Shown here one piece after another: positions 35,801-42,724 of a stretch of DNA of 42,724 nt (its first letter is position 1; the number at the start of each line of letters is the position of its first letter). Made by a program: the position numbers and the translations under genes. Source of the stretch: Symplocastrum torsivum CPER-KK1 (GTDB taxonomy: Bacteria > Cyanobacteriota > Cyanobacteriia > Cyanobacteriales > Coleofasciculaceae); assembly GCA_019358875.1 (NCBI GenBank), contig JAHHIF010000065.1, positions 1 to 42,724 on the forward strand, read 5' to 3'. The notes beneath the pieces are model-generated. The model ran no database searches. It was not told the origin of the DNA and saw only the letters and a list, made by a program, of their open reading frames with translations.

Positions 35801-38268
35801 TCACTGCACCCAGTGTTGCTGCTAACCTCTTCCTTACCAATAACCAAACGCTTGACTTGGGTACATCCACTGTCACGGGTGACTTGGGGATTCAAACAAC
35901 GACAGGCGACCTCAACGACAGCGGTATTATTACGGTTGGTGGTAACAGTAACTTTAGTACCACTCAAAGCAATGCTGATATCAACCTTGATCAGTTGAAT
36001 GTAGCAGGAGCAATTGGTGTAGCTACAGTCGGGGCAACAGGTAACGCCACAATTATCAACGCTACAGGTTTAACACTGACACCGACGACTATTGAAGGCA
36101 ATCTCACTGCCAGCGCTACCACTGGGAACATTACCGCACAAGACATTACTGCTAGGGGCGGCATTACCTTAACGACGACTGGTAACATTGAGGCATCATT
36201 GCTCGATTCATCCTCGCTTAGTGGGCAAGCAGGAGGAGCAATTAACCTCACCAGTCGTGACGGAATAATTTCTACAGGTAATATCACCAGTTCTGGAACT
36301 ACTGGCGGTGAGATTAACCTCAGCAGTAGCGACGGAGCAATTTCTACAGGTAATATCACCAGTTCTGGAACTACTGGCGGTGAGATTAACCTCAGCAGTA
36401 GCGACGGAATAATTTCTACAGGTAATATCACCAGTTCTGGAATCACTGGCGGTGAGATTAACCTCAATGCAAAAGAATCAATTACCACAGGTGTGATTGA
36501 CTCTAGCGGTAGTTCTGGGGATGGGGGGGATGTCACACTTGACCCAAGTGGTGATATTCAAGTGAGTTCTATCAACGCCCAAGGAGGGAATCTTGGTGTA
36601 GGGGGTGATGTGGATATCACAACCAATCAGTTTTTCCGGGCAACTGATACCTTCATCACTTCTAATGGCTCAACCGCTAGTATTTCCACAATTGGCGGGA
36701 ACGGTGGGGGAAATATCACGATTCGGCATGGGGGTGGGGGTGTAATTCCTTTTGCTGTCGGTGATGCAACAACGAACGGCACAGCAGGCGCAATCACGAG
36801 AGGGGAATCTGTGATCGCGCCTCTACAGTCGTTTCGCTTTACTGAAATCAGCGAGGACGGCAACATTCAGATTATTAGTGTTGATGATCCCAACCCTCCA
36901 GTCCCTCCTGATAACCCTGTGATCAACTTTGTTGACTTGACCAGTCCTCAAGAAAATACTAATTTCCTGCCCATTCAAAGTGAGGAGTCTGAGACGCTGG
37001 AGACTGACAAGTCATTAAGCCGTGATTATGAAAACTATTTTGGGCTGGGTGAAAGCAAAAGCGTTACCTTGGCAGAAGCGCAAAATCTCCTGCGCCGTGT
37101 TGAAAGTGAGACAGGGATTAAGTCGGCTGTTGTTTACGCCGTGTTTGTTTCCGAAAGCCTGACACCGACCCCGGCAACAGCTCAAGGCTCAGCGCCAGAT
37201 AATGGACAATCATCAGTATGGCGTTCCCAAACTCGAAGCGATCGCGATCGTCTAGAACTGATGCTGATTACAGCACAAGGTAAACCGATTCGCAAATCTC
37301 TAGACGTTACTCGTGCTGAAGTGATTGCCGTGACAAAGCAATTCCGCCTAACCGTAACCAATCGGCGAGATTCTCGCGATTATCTTACCCCAGCTAAGCA
37401 AATGTATGACTGGCTTTTAGCTCCCCTAGAAGCCGAGTTACAAAACTTAGGCATTAACAATCTGGTTTACATTACCGATACTGGCTTACGCACTACTCCT
37501 TTAGCTGCCTTGCATGATGGCAAAGGGTTTGCGATCGAGCGGTATAGTATCAGTTTGATGCCTAGCTTATCTCTAACCGACCCCCGCTACTCAGATCTTC
37601 GTAATGCCCAAGTACTAGCGATGGGAGCGAGTGAGTTTAGCGATAATCGACCCTTACCTGCCGTACCTGTGGAGTTGGCAACAATTACCCAAACCTGGCA
37701 AGGGAAGTCCTTCCTCAATTCTGGCTTTACCTTGGACAACCTCAAGCAGCAACGGGCACTTTCCTCATATAACATTATCCACCTGGCAACCCATGCCGAA
37801 TTTCTCCCAGGAAAACCCACGAATTCTTACATTCAGTTGAGTGATCGGAAATTACCGCCCATTCAATTGCCCTCTTTAGGGTGGACGAAACCTCCTGTCG
37901 ATTTATTAGTGCTGTCTGCCTGTCGCACAGCAGTAGGGGATGAACAAGTCGAGTTAGGCTTTGCAGGATTAGCAGTGCAAGCTGGGGTGAAGTCAGTATT
38001 AGCCAGTTTATGGGGTGTCAATGATGAGGGCACGTTGGGGTTAATGAGTGAGTTTTACCAGCAGTTGAAAGCAGCACCTGTTAAAGCAGAAGCCTTACGT
38101 CAAGCGCAGTTGGCGATGCTCAAGGGTGAGGTACGGATTGAAGCTGGCGAGTTAGTCACAAGTGAGGGAAGGTTGTCTTTACCACCAGAGTTAGCCAGAG
38201 TCGGAGATCAAAGCCTTACTCATCCCTTTTACTGGGGAGCATTTACGCTCATTGGGAATCCTTGGTAG
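32881..38268 (+). CDS. Two-partner-secretion adhesin (FHA N-terminal domain) fused to a CHAT protease
   Basis: A 1795-aa exported protein. Signal peptide (about 1-33, ending AIA), then a haemagglutination-activity/TPS domain (about 34-290, with the GGNSNLFLMNPAGIVFG signature) recognised by an outer-membrane TpsB partner. A long beta-helix part (about 290-1380) follows, with two tandem repeat families (20-aa units near 584-683, 24-aa units near 1123-1197). After a Pro/Asn linker (about 1335-1350), the C-terminus is a CHAT caspase-like peptidase domain (about 1462-1795) with catalytic His1638 (HLATHAEF) and Cys1681 (VLSACRTA) and the end HPFYWGAFTLIGNPW. FHA-CHAT fusions are known in cyanobacteria, but their substrates are not. 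No TpsB gene lies in the window. A shorter paralogue follows at 38454. Confidence 0.93.
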   Translation: MKFVQQRKSWLCFMACLMGNGIAWLSTVSPAIAQPITPAADGTQTLVTPEGNRIDIGGGTLSGDKTNLFHSFEQFGLSEGQVANFLTNPEIQNILGRVVGGDPSMINGLIQVSGGNSNLFLMNPAGIVFGSGASLNVPAAFTATTATGIGFGGEWFKAYGTNDYSALAANPDAFRFDSAQAGAIVNAGDLTVEQGENLSLVAGTVVNTGTLRSPGGNITVMALPGTGLVRLKGNGQILSLDLALPADGQGESLPFTPLMLPELLTGSEVETGLTVNSDRTIQTNGTILPTQAGTAIISGTLDASNPAARQVGGTVNVLGNQVGLFDANINASGARGGGTVLLGGDYQGQGTLPNASSTYVSSDSRINANARRNGEGGRVIVWADEATRVHGNITARGGLNSGNGGFVETSSRQFLDIATTPDVTAAVGLGGTWLIDPKNIEIVEGFGSSNMNTPNPFSSNGDGAILGVGLILQALTGGANVEITTGDLGTEAGDITLSTPLDFEGTGDNTLRLEAYNDININAPIFDSVPGGDLLNLEFFTDIDLNDTGAVNVNASIETGGGNVSFFTHDTNISTEGSITSGTGAISIGGENFSNEGNVSSSTGAITVTGENDNFINFINEGNVSSSTGAITVTGENFSNEGNVTSGTGAIRIDGINFINEGNVSSSTGEISIEGNNFINQGNIESTNGIIRVEVLEQIINDADATIRSTSGSIFLGSDSTAINNGTISSGSGAVTLEATESFTNTAQGTIATDNSPIAIKAQNVRTAGEIESINGAITLQADAIVTAGDSTITTTSGAITLNADQITTNAGNSIKTTTGAIALNADSFNLDPTSVVDAGSSDITLKTDAITIALNDINGILSLTTEELATFQTTGTVIIGHPGDTGSVNIGSLGAIDLSNETFNLILYGGDVTFSNGFTLPDNKTLTFNTGAIASAPSGIDISIGGTSGKVVFNTTGSVGTTANPLSTAIAQVTAPSVAANLFLTNNQTLDLGTSTVTGDLGIQTTTGDLNDSGIITVGGNSNFSTTQSNADINLDQLNVAGAIGVATVGATGNATIINATGLTLTPTTIEGNLTASATTGNITAQDITARGGITLTTTGNIEASLLDSSSLSGQAGGAINLTSRDGIISTGNITSSGTTGGEINLSSSDGAISTGNITSSGTTGGEINLSSSDGIISTGNITSSGITGGEINLNAKESITTGVIDSSGSSGDGGDVTLDPSGDIQVSSINAQGGNLGVGGDVDITTNQFFRATDTFITSNGSTASISTIGGNGGGNITIRHGGGGVIPFAVGDATTNGTAGAITRGESVIAPLQSFRFTEISEDGNIQIISVDDPNPPVPPDNPVINFVDLTSPQENTNFLPIQSEESETLETDKSLSRDYENYFGLGESKSVTLAEAQNLLRRVESETGIKSAVVYAVFVSESLTPTPATAQGSAPDNGQSSVWRSQTRSDRDRLELMLITAQGKPIRKSLDVTRAEVIAVTKQFRLTVTNRRDSRDYLTPAKQMYDWLLAPLEAELQNLGINNLVYITDTGLRTTPLAALHDGKGFAIERYSISLMPSLSLTDPRYSDLRNAQVLAMGASEFSDNRPLPAVPVELATITQTWQGKSFLNSGFTLDNLKQQRALSSYNIIHLATHAEFLPGKPTNSYIQLSDRKLPPIQLPSLGWTKPPVDLLVLSACRTAVGDEQVELGFAGLAVQAGVKSVLASLWGVNDEGTLGLMSEFYQQLKAAPVKAEALRQAQLAMLKGEVRIEAGELVTSEGRLSLPPELARVGDQSLTHPFYWGAFTLIGNPW
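34606..34938. repeat. Tandem 60-bp (20-aa) repeats in the FHA-CHAT gene
   Basis: The anchor AACTTCAKCAAT recurs at 34654, 34729, 34789, 34849 and 34909, giving 60-bp spacing except for one 75-bp unit in which 15 bp are duplicated (extra NFI/NDNFI codons). Each unit encodes about FxNEGNVSSSTGAITVTGE, one turn-pair of the predicted beta-helix. The high DNA identity points to recent expansion. Confidence 0.9.
36247..36468. repeat. Tandem 72-bp (24-aa) repeats in the FHA-CHAT gene
   Basis: Three near-identical units have the anchor TCTACAGGTAATATCACC at 36271, 36343 and 36415. Each encodes about ISTGNITSSGTTGGEINLSS. They differ by only a few bases, so the array is young or kept uniform by recombination. 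Confidence 0.9.
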
Positions 38269-38453
38269 TGCGTAAGTCCTAATCCTAAAAGTGGCTTTTC
38301 TTGGGAAGTCCCTCAATCGCCTATAACAACAAACTTTTCTATTATTTCAATTCTGAGCGAACGTTCATAGAATTTATCACTCGGTTGGCATGGGTAGAGA
38401 CACAATCATTGGGTGAGGGATTGTCTAGTTGAGGGTCTAGGGGTTATCTGCTA

Positions 38454-40520
38454 ATGAAATCTGCTTGGGTGTACCAATTGTGGTTATTTTTCATCCTTCC
38501 CCTTAGCCTCACTAGCTCCTTCGGAGCGACTTTGCTAAGCCTAACGCTTGATGCTTTTTCTCCTTCTGTTGCGATCGCGCAACCGATTACCTCTACCGCT
38601 GATGGTACAGGTACGGTTGTCACGGCAGATGGCAACAACTTCCAAATAGATGGGGGAACCCTTTCTGGAGATGGAGCAAATCTCTTCCATAGCTTTCAGC
38701 AATTTGGACTCTCCGAAGGTCAGATTGCTGATTTTTTGTCAAATCCACAAATTCAAAATATCTTAGCGCGGGTTAAAGGTAATGACCCTTCACTGATTAA
38801 CGGTCTAATTCAGGTCAGTGGTGGGAACTCTAACTTATTCTTGATGAACCCTGCTGGAATTATCTTTGGTGAGAATGCAAGGTTGAATGTTCCAGCCGAC
38901 TTTACAGCTACCACAGCAACAAGCATTGGCTTTGCTGGCGATAATTGGTTCAACGCCTTTGGGAAAAATGACTACCAAAAGCTCATTGGCACCCCAACTC
39001 ACTTGGCTTTTGACCTATTCCAACCTGGAACTGTTATTAATGCCGGGAATCTGGCAGTACTAGAAGGGCAGAATTTAAATCTACTTGGCGGCAGTGTAAT
39101 CAATACAGGACAACTGATTGCACCATCAGGAAATATCACAGTTGCAGCATTACCCGGTGAGAATCTGGTGAAGATTAGTCAAACCGGACACCTGCTGAGT
39201 TTAGAGATTGAACCCCCACGCACAGCAACAGGGCAGTGGCTCCAGATTACCCCCCCTGATTTACCAGCTTTATTAACGGGAGCCGTTGGCAGTGTAGAGA
39301 CAGGACTGAGTATTACCCAAACTGGAACGGTGCAGCTTAACGATTCCGGTACTACGCTCTTAACTACAACGGGAACCACAATTGCTTCTGGCACCCTTGA
39401 TGCCTCAAATCCAGCCCCTGGACATAGAGGTGGCACAGTGAATGTTTTGGGTGACAAGGTTGGGATATTCAATGCCAATATTAATGCCTCTGGTGCTAGG
39501 GGTGGTGGCGCAGTCCTTCTTGGCGGCGGCTACCAAGGACAGGGAACAGTACCCAATGCCTCCCAAACCCTGATCAGCGAAGACTCGGTAATTGCGGCTG
39601 ATGCCCTTAGAAATGGTGATGGTGGTCAAGTGATTGTATGGGCTGACGAGATGAGTCGCTTCTATGGCAACATCAGTGCCCGTGGTGGGGCAAAGTCAGG
39701 GGATGGCGGAACGGTTGAGGTTTCTGGCAAGGAGTTACTGATTTTTACGGGGTTGGTGGATGCAGGCGCGGCAAGAGGTGAACCGGGGAGATTGTTGCTC
39801 GACCCAAAAAATATCACAATCACAGATGCCACAAATCCTCTAGCGACTTTCCTCAGCCCCACCCCAGCAACAGATAACCTATTTAGCTACTCATTAGCTG
39901 CCTACGGGACGAACTTGCTCATTGGTGACTTTCTTGATGATCCAGGGGGGTTAGCAAGAGCTGGTTCTGCCTACTTGTTTGATGGCAGTACTGGAGAATT
40001 GGTCTTGACCTTTGATAATCCTACCCCCGAACCACTAGATGAATTCGGCTTTTCGGTGGCTGTTGTGGGAGCGAACGTACTAATTGGGGCGCAGGGTGAC
40101 AGTACAGGGGCGGAGGCTGCTGGTTCTGCCTATTTGTTTGATGGGAACACTGGAGAACTTCGCCTAACCCTTAATAATCCTGAGCCTGAAGGATTTGATA
40201 GATTTGGCTGGTCGGTAGCTGAGGCAGGGGCGAACCTACTTGTTGGAGCGCCTCTTGATGATCCAGGGGGGTTAGTAGATGCTGGTTCTGCCTATTTATT
40301 CGATGGAGACACGGGAACGCTGCTCTTTACCTTCACTAGCCCCATCCTCAAAGCGGCTGAGTTATTTGGCTGGTCGATGGCTGGGGTCGGGAACAACATA
40401 CTCATTGGCGCGCCCGATCACATTCCCGATTTTGATATTGGAAAAACCGTTGCTGGTCCCGGTTCTGCCTATTTATTTGATGGGGACACTAGAGGGCTGC
40501 TCTTGCCCATCCGTGGGTAG
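38454..40520 (+). CDS. Two-partner-secretion protein with FG-GAP repeats, probably C-terminally truncated
   Basis: A 688-aa exported paralogue of the preceding protein over its N-terminal ~450 residues: signal peptide (about 1-43), TPS domain with GGNSNLFLMNPAGIIFG, and beta-helix segments that include ASGARGGGAVLLGG. Where the neighbour continues with its beta-helix, this one switches after LLLDPKNI to four FG-GAP/integrin-like units (about 465-680), each with GSAYLFDG-TGEL and FGxSVA-xGANLLIGA. The fourth unit breaks off after FDGDT and the frame runs into an unrelated RGLLLPIRG tail and a stop. The sequence just beyond looks like part of another gene, so the original C-terminus was probably lost. 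Secreted or surface-exposed adhesin-like role, inferred from the family. Confidence 0.85.
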   Translation: MKSAWVYQLWLFFILPLSLTSSFGATLLSLTLDAFSPSVAIAQPITSTADGTGTVVTADGNNFQIDGGTLSGDGANLFHSFQQFGLSEGQIADFLSNPQIQNILARVKGNDPSLINGLIQVSGGNSNLFLMNPAGIIFGENARLNVPADFTATTATSIGFAGDNWFNAFGKNDYQKLIGTPTHLAFDLFQPGTVINAGNLAVLEGQNLNLLGGSVINTGQLIAPSGNITVAALPGENLVKISQTGHLLSLEIEPPRTATGQWLQITPPDLPALLTGAVGSVETGLSITQTGTVQLNDSGTTLLTTTGTTIASGTLDASNPAPGHRGGTVNVLGDKVGIFNANINASGARGGGAVLLGGGYQGQGTVPNASQTLISEDSVIAADALRNGDGGQVIVWADEMSRFYGNISARGGAKSGDGGTVEVSGKELLIFTGLVDAGAARGEPGRLLLDPKNITITDATNPLATFLSPTPATDNLFSYSLAAYGTNLLIGDFLDDPGGLARAGSAYLFDGSTGELVLTFDNPTPEPLDEFGFSVAVVGANVLIGAQGDSTGAEAAGSAYLFDGNTGELRLTLNNPEPEGFDRFGWSVAEAGANLLVGAPLDDPGGLVDAGSAYLFDGDTGTLLFTFTSPILKAAELFGWSMAGVGNNILIGAPDHIPDFDIGKTVAGPGSAYLFDGDTRGLLLPIRG

Positions 40521-40615
40521 CTTTGAGAGAGGCGGGAGTCCAAACCGAGTTGGATTCATCGCGTCTACCTGATGTCTGTGTAGTGACTGATACTGTTGGC
40601 GAACTTCACAATTGA
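40493..40615 (+). pseudogene. Possible gene fragment (Uma2-like) at the junction after the FG-GAP protein
   Basis: In the frame shifted relative to the preceding gene, 40 codons without a start run from 40493 to a TGA at 40613. Part of the product, REAGVQTELDSSRLPDVCVV, resembles the PD-strand region of Uma2 proteins. It could be a remnant left by a deletion that also truncated the upstream gene. The resemblance is short and from memory, so this may be chance. Confidence 0.3.
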
Positions 40616-40679
40616 CTGCCTCCAGTGAGCAGCGCAGGGAATGAAACAAGCATTAACTTCGCTCACAAAAAATCCTTAT

Positions 40680-40723
40680 CCAAGTAATACACGGCAAAGG
40701 GGAGTTATCCATGTATTACTCGG
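40680..40723. repeat. Pair of 15-bp near-palindromes, left of the transposase gene
   Basis: CCAAGTAATACACGG (40680-40694) and CCATGTATTACTCGG (40709-40723) are inverted copies of each other at 13 of 15 positions and could form a hairpin. Related 15-mers lie on the other side of the transposase at 42491 and 42526, so they may mark the element's ends or its target. Confidence 0.55.
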
Positions 40724-40775
40724 AAGGAACAAGTAGAGATTTAGAAGTTATTCGAGTTAACAATCAAGGGAGTAT

Positions 40776-42427
40776 TCAGGTGATTGCGAGTGCAGCAAAT
40801 CTTGATATTCGTGTTTTAGCATGAGGCATACCTTGCAGCCAGGCGACCATCCTTACCACATTAATAGCTGCTGCCGAGAGAATGTGCTGTAACTGGACTT
40901 TGGCTAGACCAGTATATCGAGCTTTCCGTAAACCAAACGCCCTTACACCTTGGGAAATTGTGCCCTCAACTCCCGCCCTTGTGTCATAGATTTTTTTCCA
41001 CTCGTCCGTTTCTTGTTGAACTCTCAGAGACTGAAGCAGTTCATGCTCTTTTTTTGGGCGTAGAGTTAGTCGTCTGGGTTCAGAATCCGAGCGAGTACAC
41101 AGAGAGCGGCTCGGACAAAGCTGGCACGTCCGTCTAGGAAACCCCACGCGAATTACCTGATTGCCCCACTTATCCTGATAAGGAGTTCATTTTTTGGTAC
41201 TTTTTTTGCCCATTGGACAGGTGACTCGCTTAGTGTTCCAATTCACCTTGAACTGGCTAATGTCATATCCTCCTGGAATCTGAGATTGCCAACTGACATT
41301 AGGGCGTACTGGACCAACCACTGCCACCCCATACTGCTTACGACTGGTCACGAGTAGAGTGGCATCAACATAGCCAGCATCAACAATATGCTCGTTCGGG
41401 AGCAAGGCAATGGAAGCTAGGGACTTATGAATTGATTCAGTCTGGTCTACATCGCTGATGTGTGCTTGAGTAGTCTCCACATTCGTAATCAGATGAACTT
41501 CATCTTGATCACAAGTTTCAGTAATATGGACTTTGTATCCAATCCAGGTGACAGAACGCTTGTTGCCGTAGCGAGCATCTCCGTCATAAGGAGAATCTAT
41601 CCTCGTGCCAGCGGGCGGTAAATCTGTAGCAGCCCGCAAGCGTATCTGGTCATTCTCGACATAATATTGATGAATCCAGGTCAGTCGTAGGATTTCCACT
41701 GCTGGAATTTGGCGCAGGTAGCTAACAGTAGGAGTCTCCCACAGAGCTTTCAGTAACTGTATCCCATCCTCCCCGATGGTTTCAGCATATTTGGTTCGGG
41801 CAGGAATCCCTTTAGGCAAGCGATACTCATCGACAGCCCGACTATATCGCTCAAACCACTCTGGGGGAACCCAAGAGCGTAACCATTCTGGGGCAACCGT
41901 AGCAATGGCATTGAGCGCTGCCCGAAGCATTTCCCCATTGCCTTCGAGTCGATTAAGAGTACGAATTGCAGCCTCTACATGGGTTGAATCAGTTCGCTGC
42001 TTACCTCTCGCCTTTAACCACCCACGCTCTTTGAATAGTTCTAGGAGAAGGTCTAAAAGTTGTTGTTCCACCCCACCTTTGATCAGTCGGCTTCTAAATT
42101 CACACAGCACAGTGAAGTCAAAGCCAGGGTCAGTCAACTCTAACGATAAAGCATATTTCCAGTCGATACGGCTGCGAACCGCAACGGAAAGGCTTGTCGA
42201 TCTGATAAGCCTTCTATAAATTGCATTACACAAATTAATGCCAATCGCCAAGGATAGACGGCAGGTTGACCATCTTTAGCAAACAGAGTATCAAAGTCCC
42301 AGTCGCTGTAGAGTGTCCCGATTTCGTCCCGCATCGTTAGATATAAGTTGCCTTTGGGAAAAGCGGCTTGAGCAACTTGGCTAGTTGTGAGGGGAACTGG
42401 CTTGATGCGGCACGGATGTAGAGACAT
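40776..42427 (-). pseudogene. Broken IS1182-family transposase gene
   Basis: Read on the minus strand, the parts join to a near-complete IS1182-type transposase. The N-terminal DUF772 part (MSLHPCRIKPVPLT...FIEGLSDRQA) starts at 42427. A one-base shift near 42192 leads to the second part (VAVRSRIDWKYALSLELTDPGFDF...) running to 41190. An in-frame TGA at 41187-41189 sits where relatives have Trp, and the same frame then continues (TPYQDKWGNQVIRVGFPRRTCQLCP...RAGVEGTISQGVRAFGLRKARY...) to 40776. The DDE acidic residues (RTDSTHVEAA, EHIVDAGYVD, RAGVEGTIS) are all still present. With a frameshift and a nonsense codon it cannot make full-length protein, so the element is probably immobile unless helped by a sister copy. 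Confidence 0.9.
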
Positions 42428-42490
42428 AGCTGCCCTCCAGGGACAAAACTTGGGGGAAGAGGAATGGAAGCTATTCTCAGCATAGCTTTT

Positions 42491-42540
42491 CCATGTATTA
42501 CGTGGTAAGCCGAGCTAAGCTTAGACCATGTATCACATGG
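42491..42540. repeat. Pair of 15-bp near-palindromes, right of the transposase gene
   Basis: CCATGTATTACGTGG (42491-42505) and CCATGTATCACATGG (42526-42540) are each self-complementary around their centre (CCATGT/ACATGG in the second) and similar to the 15-mers at 40680 and 40709. The rest of 42428-42724 shows no gene. Confidence 0.6.
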
Positions 42541-42724
42541 GAGTCGAGAGTCGTGAAGCGGGACATTCAGGGAAAGTTTACTCTCAAAAATGATGACTAT
42601 AGCGTTTTCAAATGAGACATGAAAAAGCGTCATAGTTTTCAAGACTAGGAAAATTGAACAGTTTGTAATCTGCTAACATCTCGAATAAACGCTTAATAAT
42701 TGAAAAGTTTTTACAAAATCGATA

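Larger units (their letters stand above)
40680..42540 (-). mobile_element. Probable IS1182-family insertion sequence (ends uncertain)
   Basis: The transposase remnant is flanked on both sides by pairs of related 15-bp near-palindromes (40680-40723 and 42491-42540). I could not identify unambiguous terminal inverted repeats or a target-site duplication, so these limits are provisional. The element lies just beyond the truncated FG-GAP gene and may have taken part in that rearrangement. Confidence 0.5.

Noticed and set aside
40711..40824. 37-codon plus-strand frame starting MYYSEG
   Set aside because: It overlaps the transposase C-terminus in antisense, has no ribosome site and begins inside the 15-bp palindrome; probably chance.

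Overview
The window looks like chromosomal DNA of a filamentous-type cyanobacterium. Evidence for this includes many copies of the HIP1 octamer GCGATCGC (for example at 535-542), a cyanobacterial porin with an S-layer-homology domain, a RemA-gmk pair next to an NFACT gene, FHA/CHAT-type secreted proteins, Uma2 (DUF820) genes, intergenic tandem repeats with a 7-bp unit, and a tRNA gene that does not encode its CCA end. The species cannot be named from the sequence alone.

Layout. 1-350 has no gene but carries a heptamer repeat. 351-4623 holds a conserved membrane protein, a large OmpR-type regulator with three receiver domains and an HPt domain, and a small exported protein. 4741-9121 is a minus-strand block: an EamA transporter, an Asp/Glu racemase-family enzyme, a Uma2 protein and two tandem paralogous LysR regulators. 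Divergent from these lie a 94-aa protein and a decayed small membrane-protein gene (9627-9921). 9926-12640 holds small genes: a hypothetical protein, RecX, an HD-domain phosphohydrolase and an anchored protein. 12744-16642 holds gmk and remA (minus strand), an exported DUF3160-like protein, and an NFACT/RqcH homologue with a clear terminator. 16925-19369 is the porin.

19605-26064 encodes a complete oligopeptide/glutathione-type ABC importer. On the minus strand are a double-ATPase gene and a tightly coupled small lipoprotein. On the plus strand are the substrate-binding lipoprotein and two permeases, separated by long hairpins built from heptamer repeats. 26066-27555 is a MerR regulator and an aldo/keto reductase that share an identical 16-bp palindromic operator. 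Next come a second Uma2 protein, a prolyl oligopeptidase, an orphan histidine kinase and tRNA-Ser(CGA).

32881-40520 encodes two large secreted proteins with the same two-partner-secretion N-terminus. The first (1795 aa) is fused to a C-terminal CHAT caspase-like protease with an intact His/Cys pair. The second (688 aa) carries FG-GAP repeats and ends abruptly at a rearranged junction. The window closes with a broken IS1182-type transposase gene (one frameshift, one nonsense codon) flanked by pairs of 15-bp near-palindromes.

The most interesting items are the secreted adhesin-protease fusion with its two internal repeat families, the MerR/reductase operator pair, the hairpin elements inside the ABC operon, the racemase with an asymmetric Thr/Cys active site, and several genes caught in decay. 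I did not find a defence island, CRISPR array, prophage or biosynthetic cluster.
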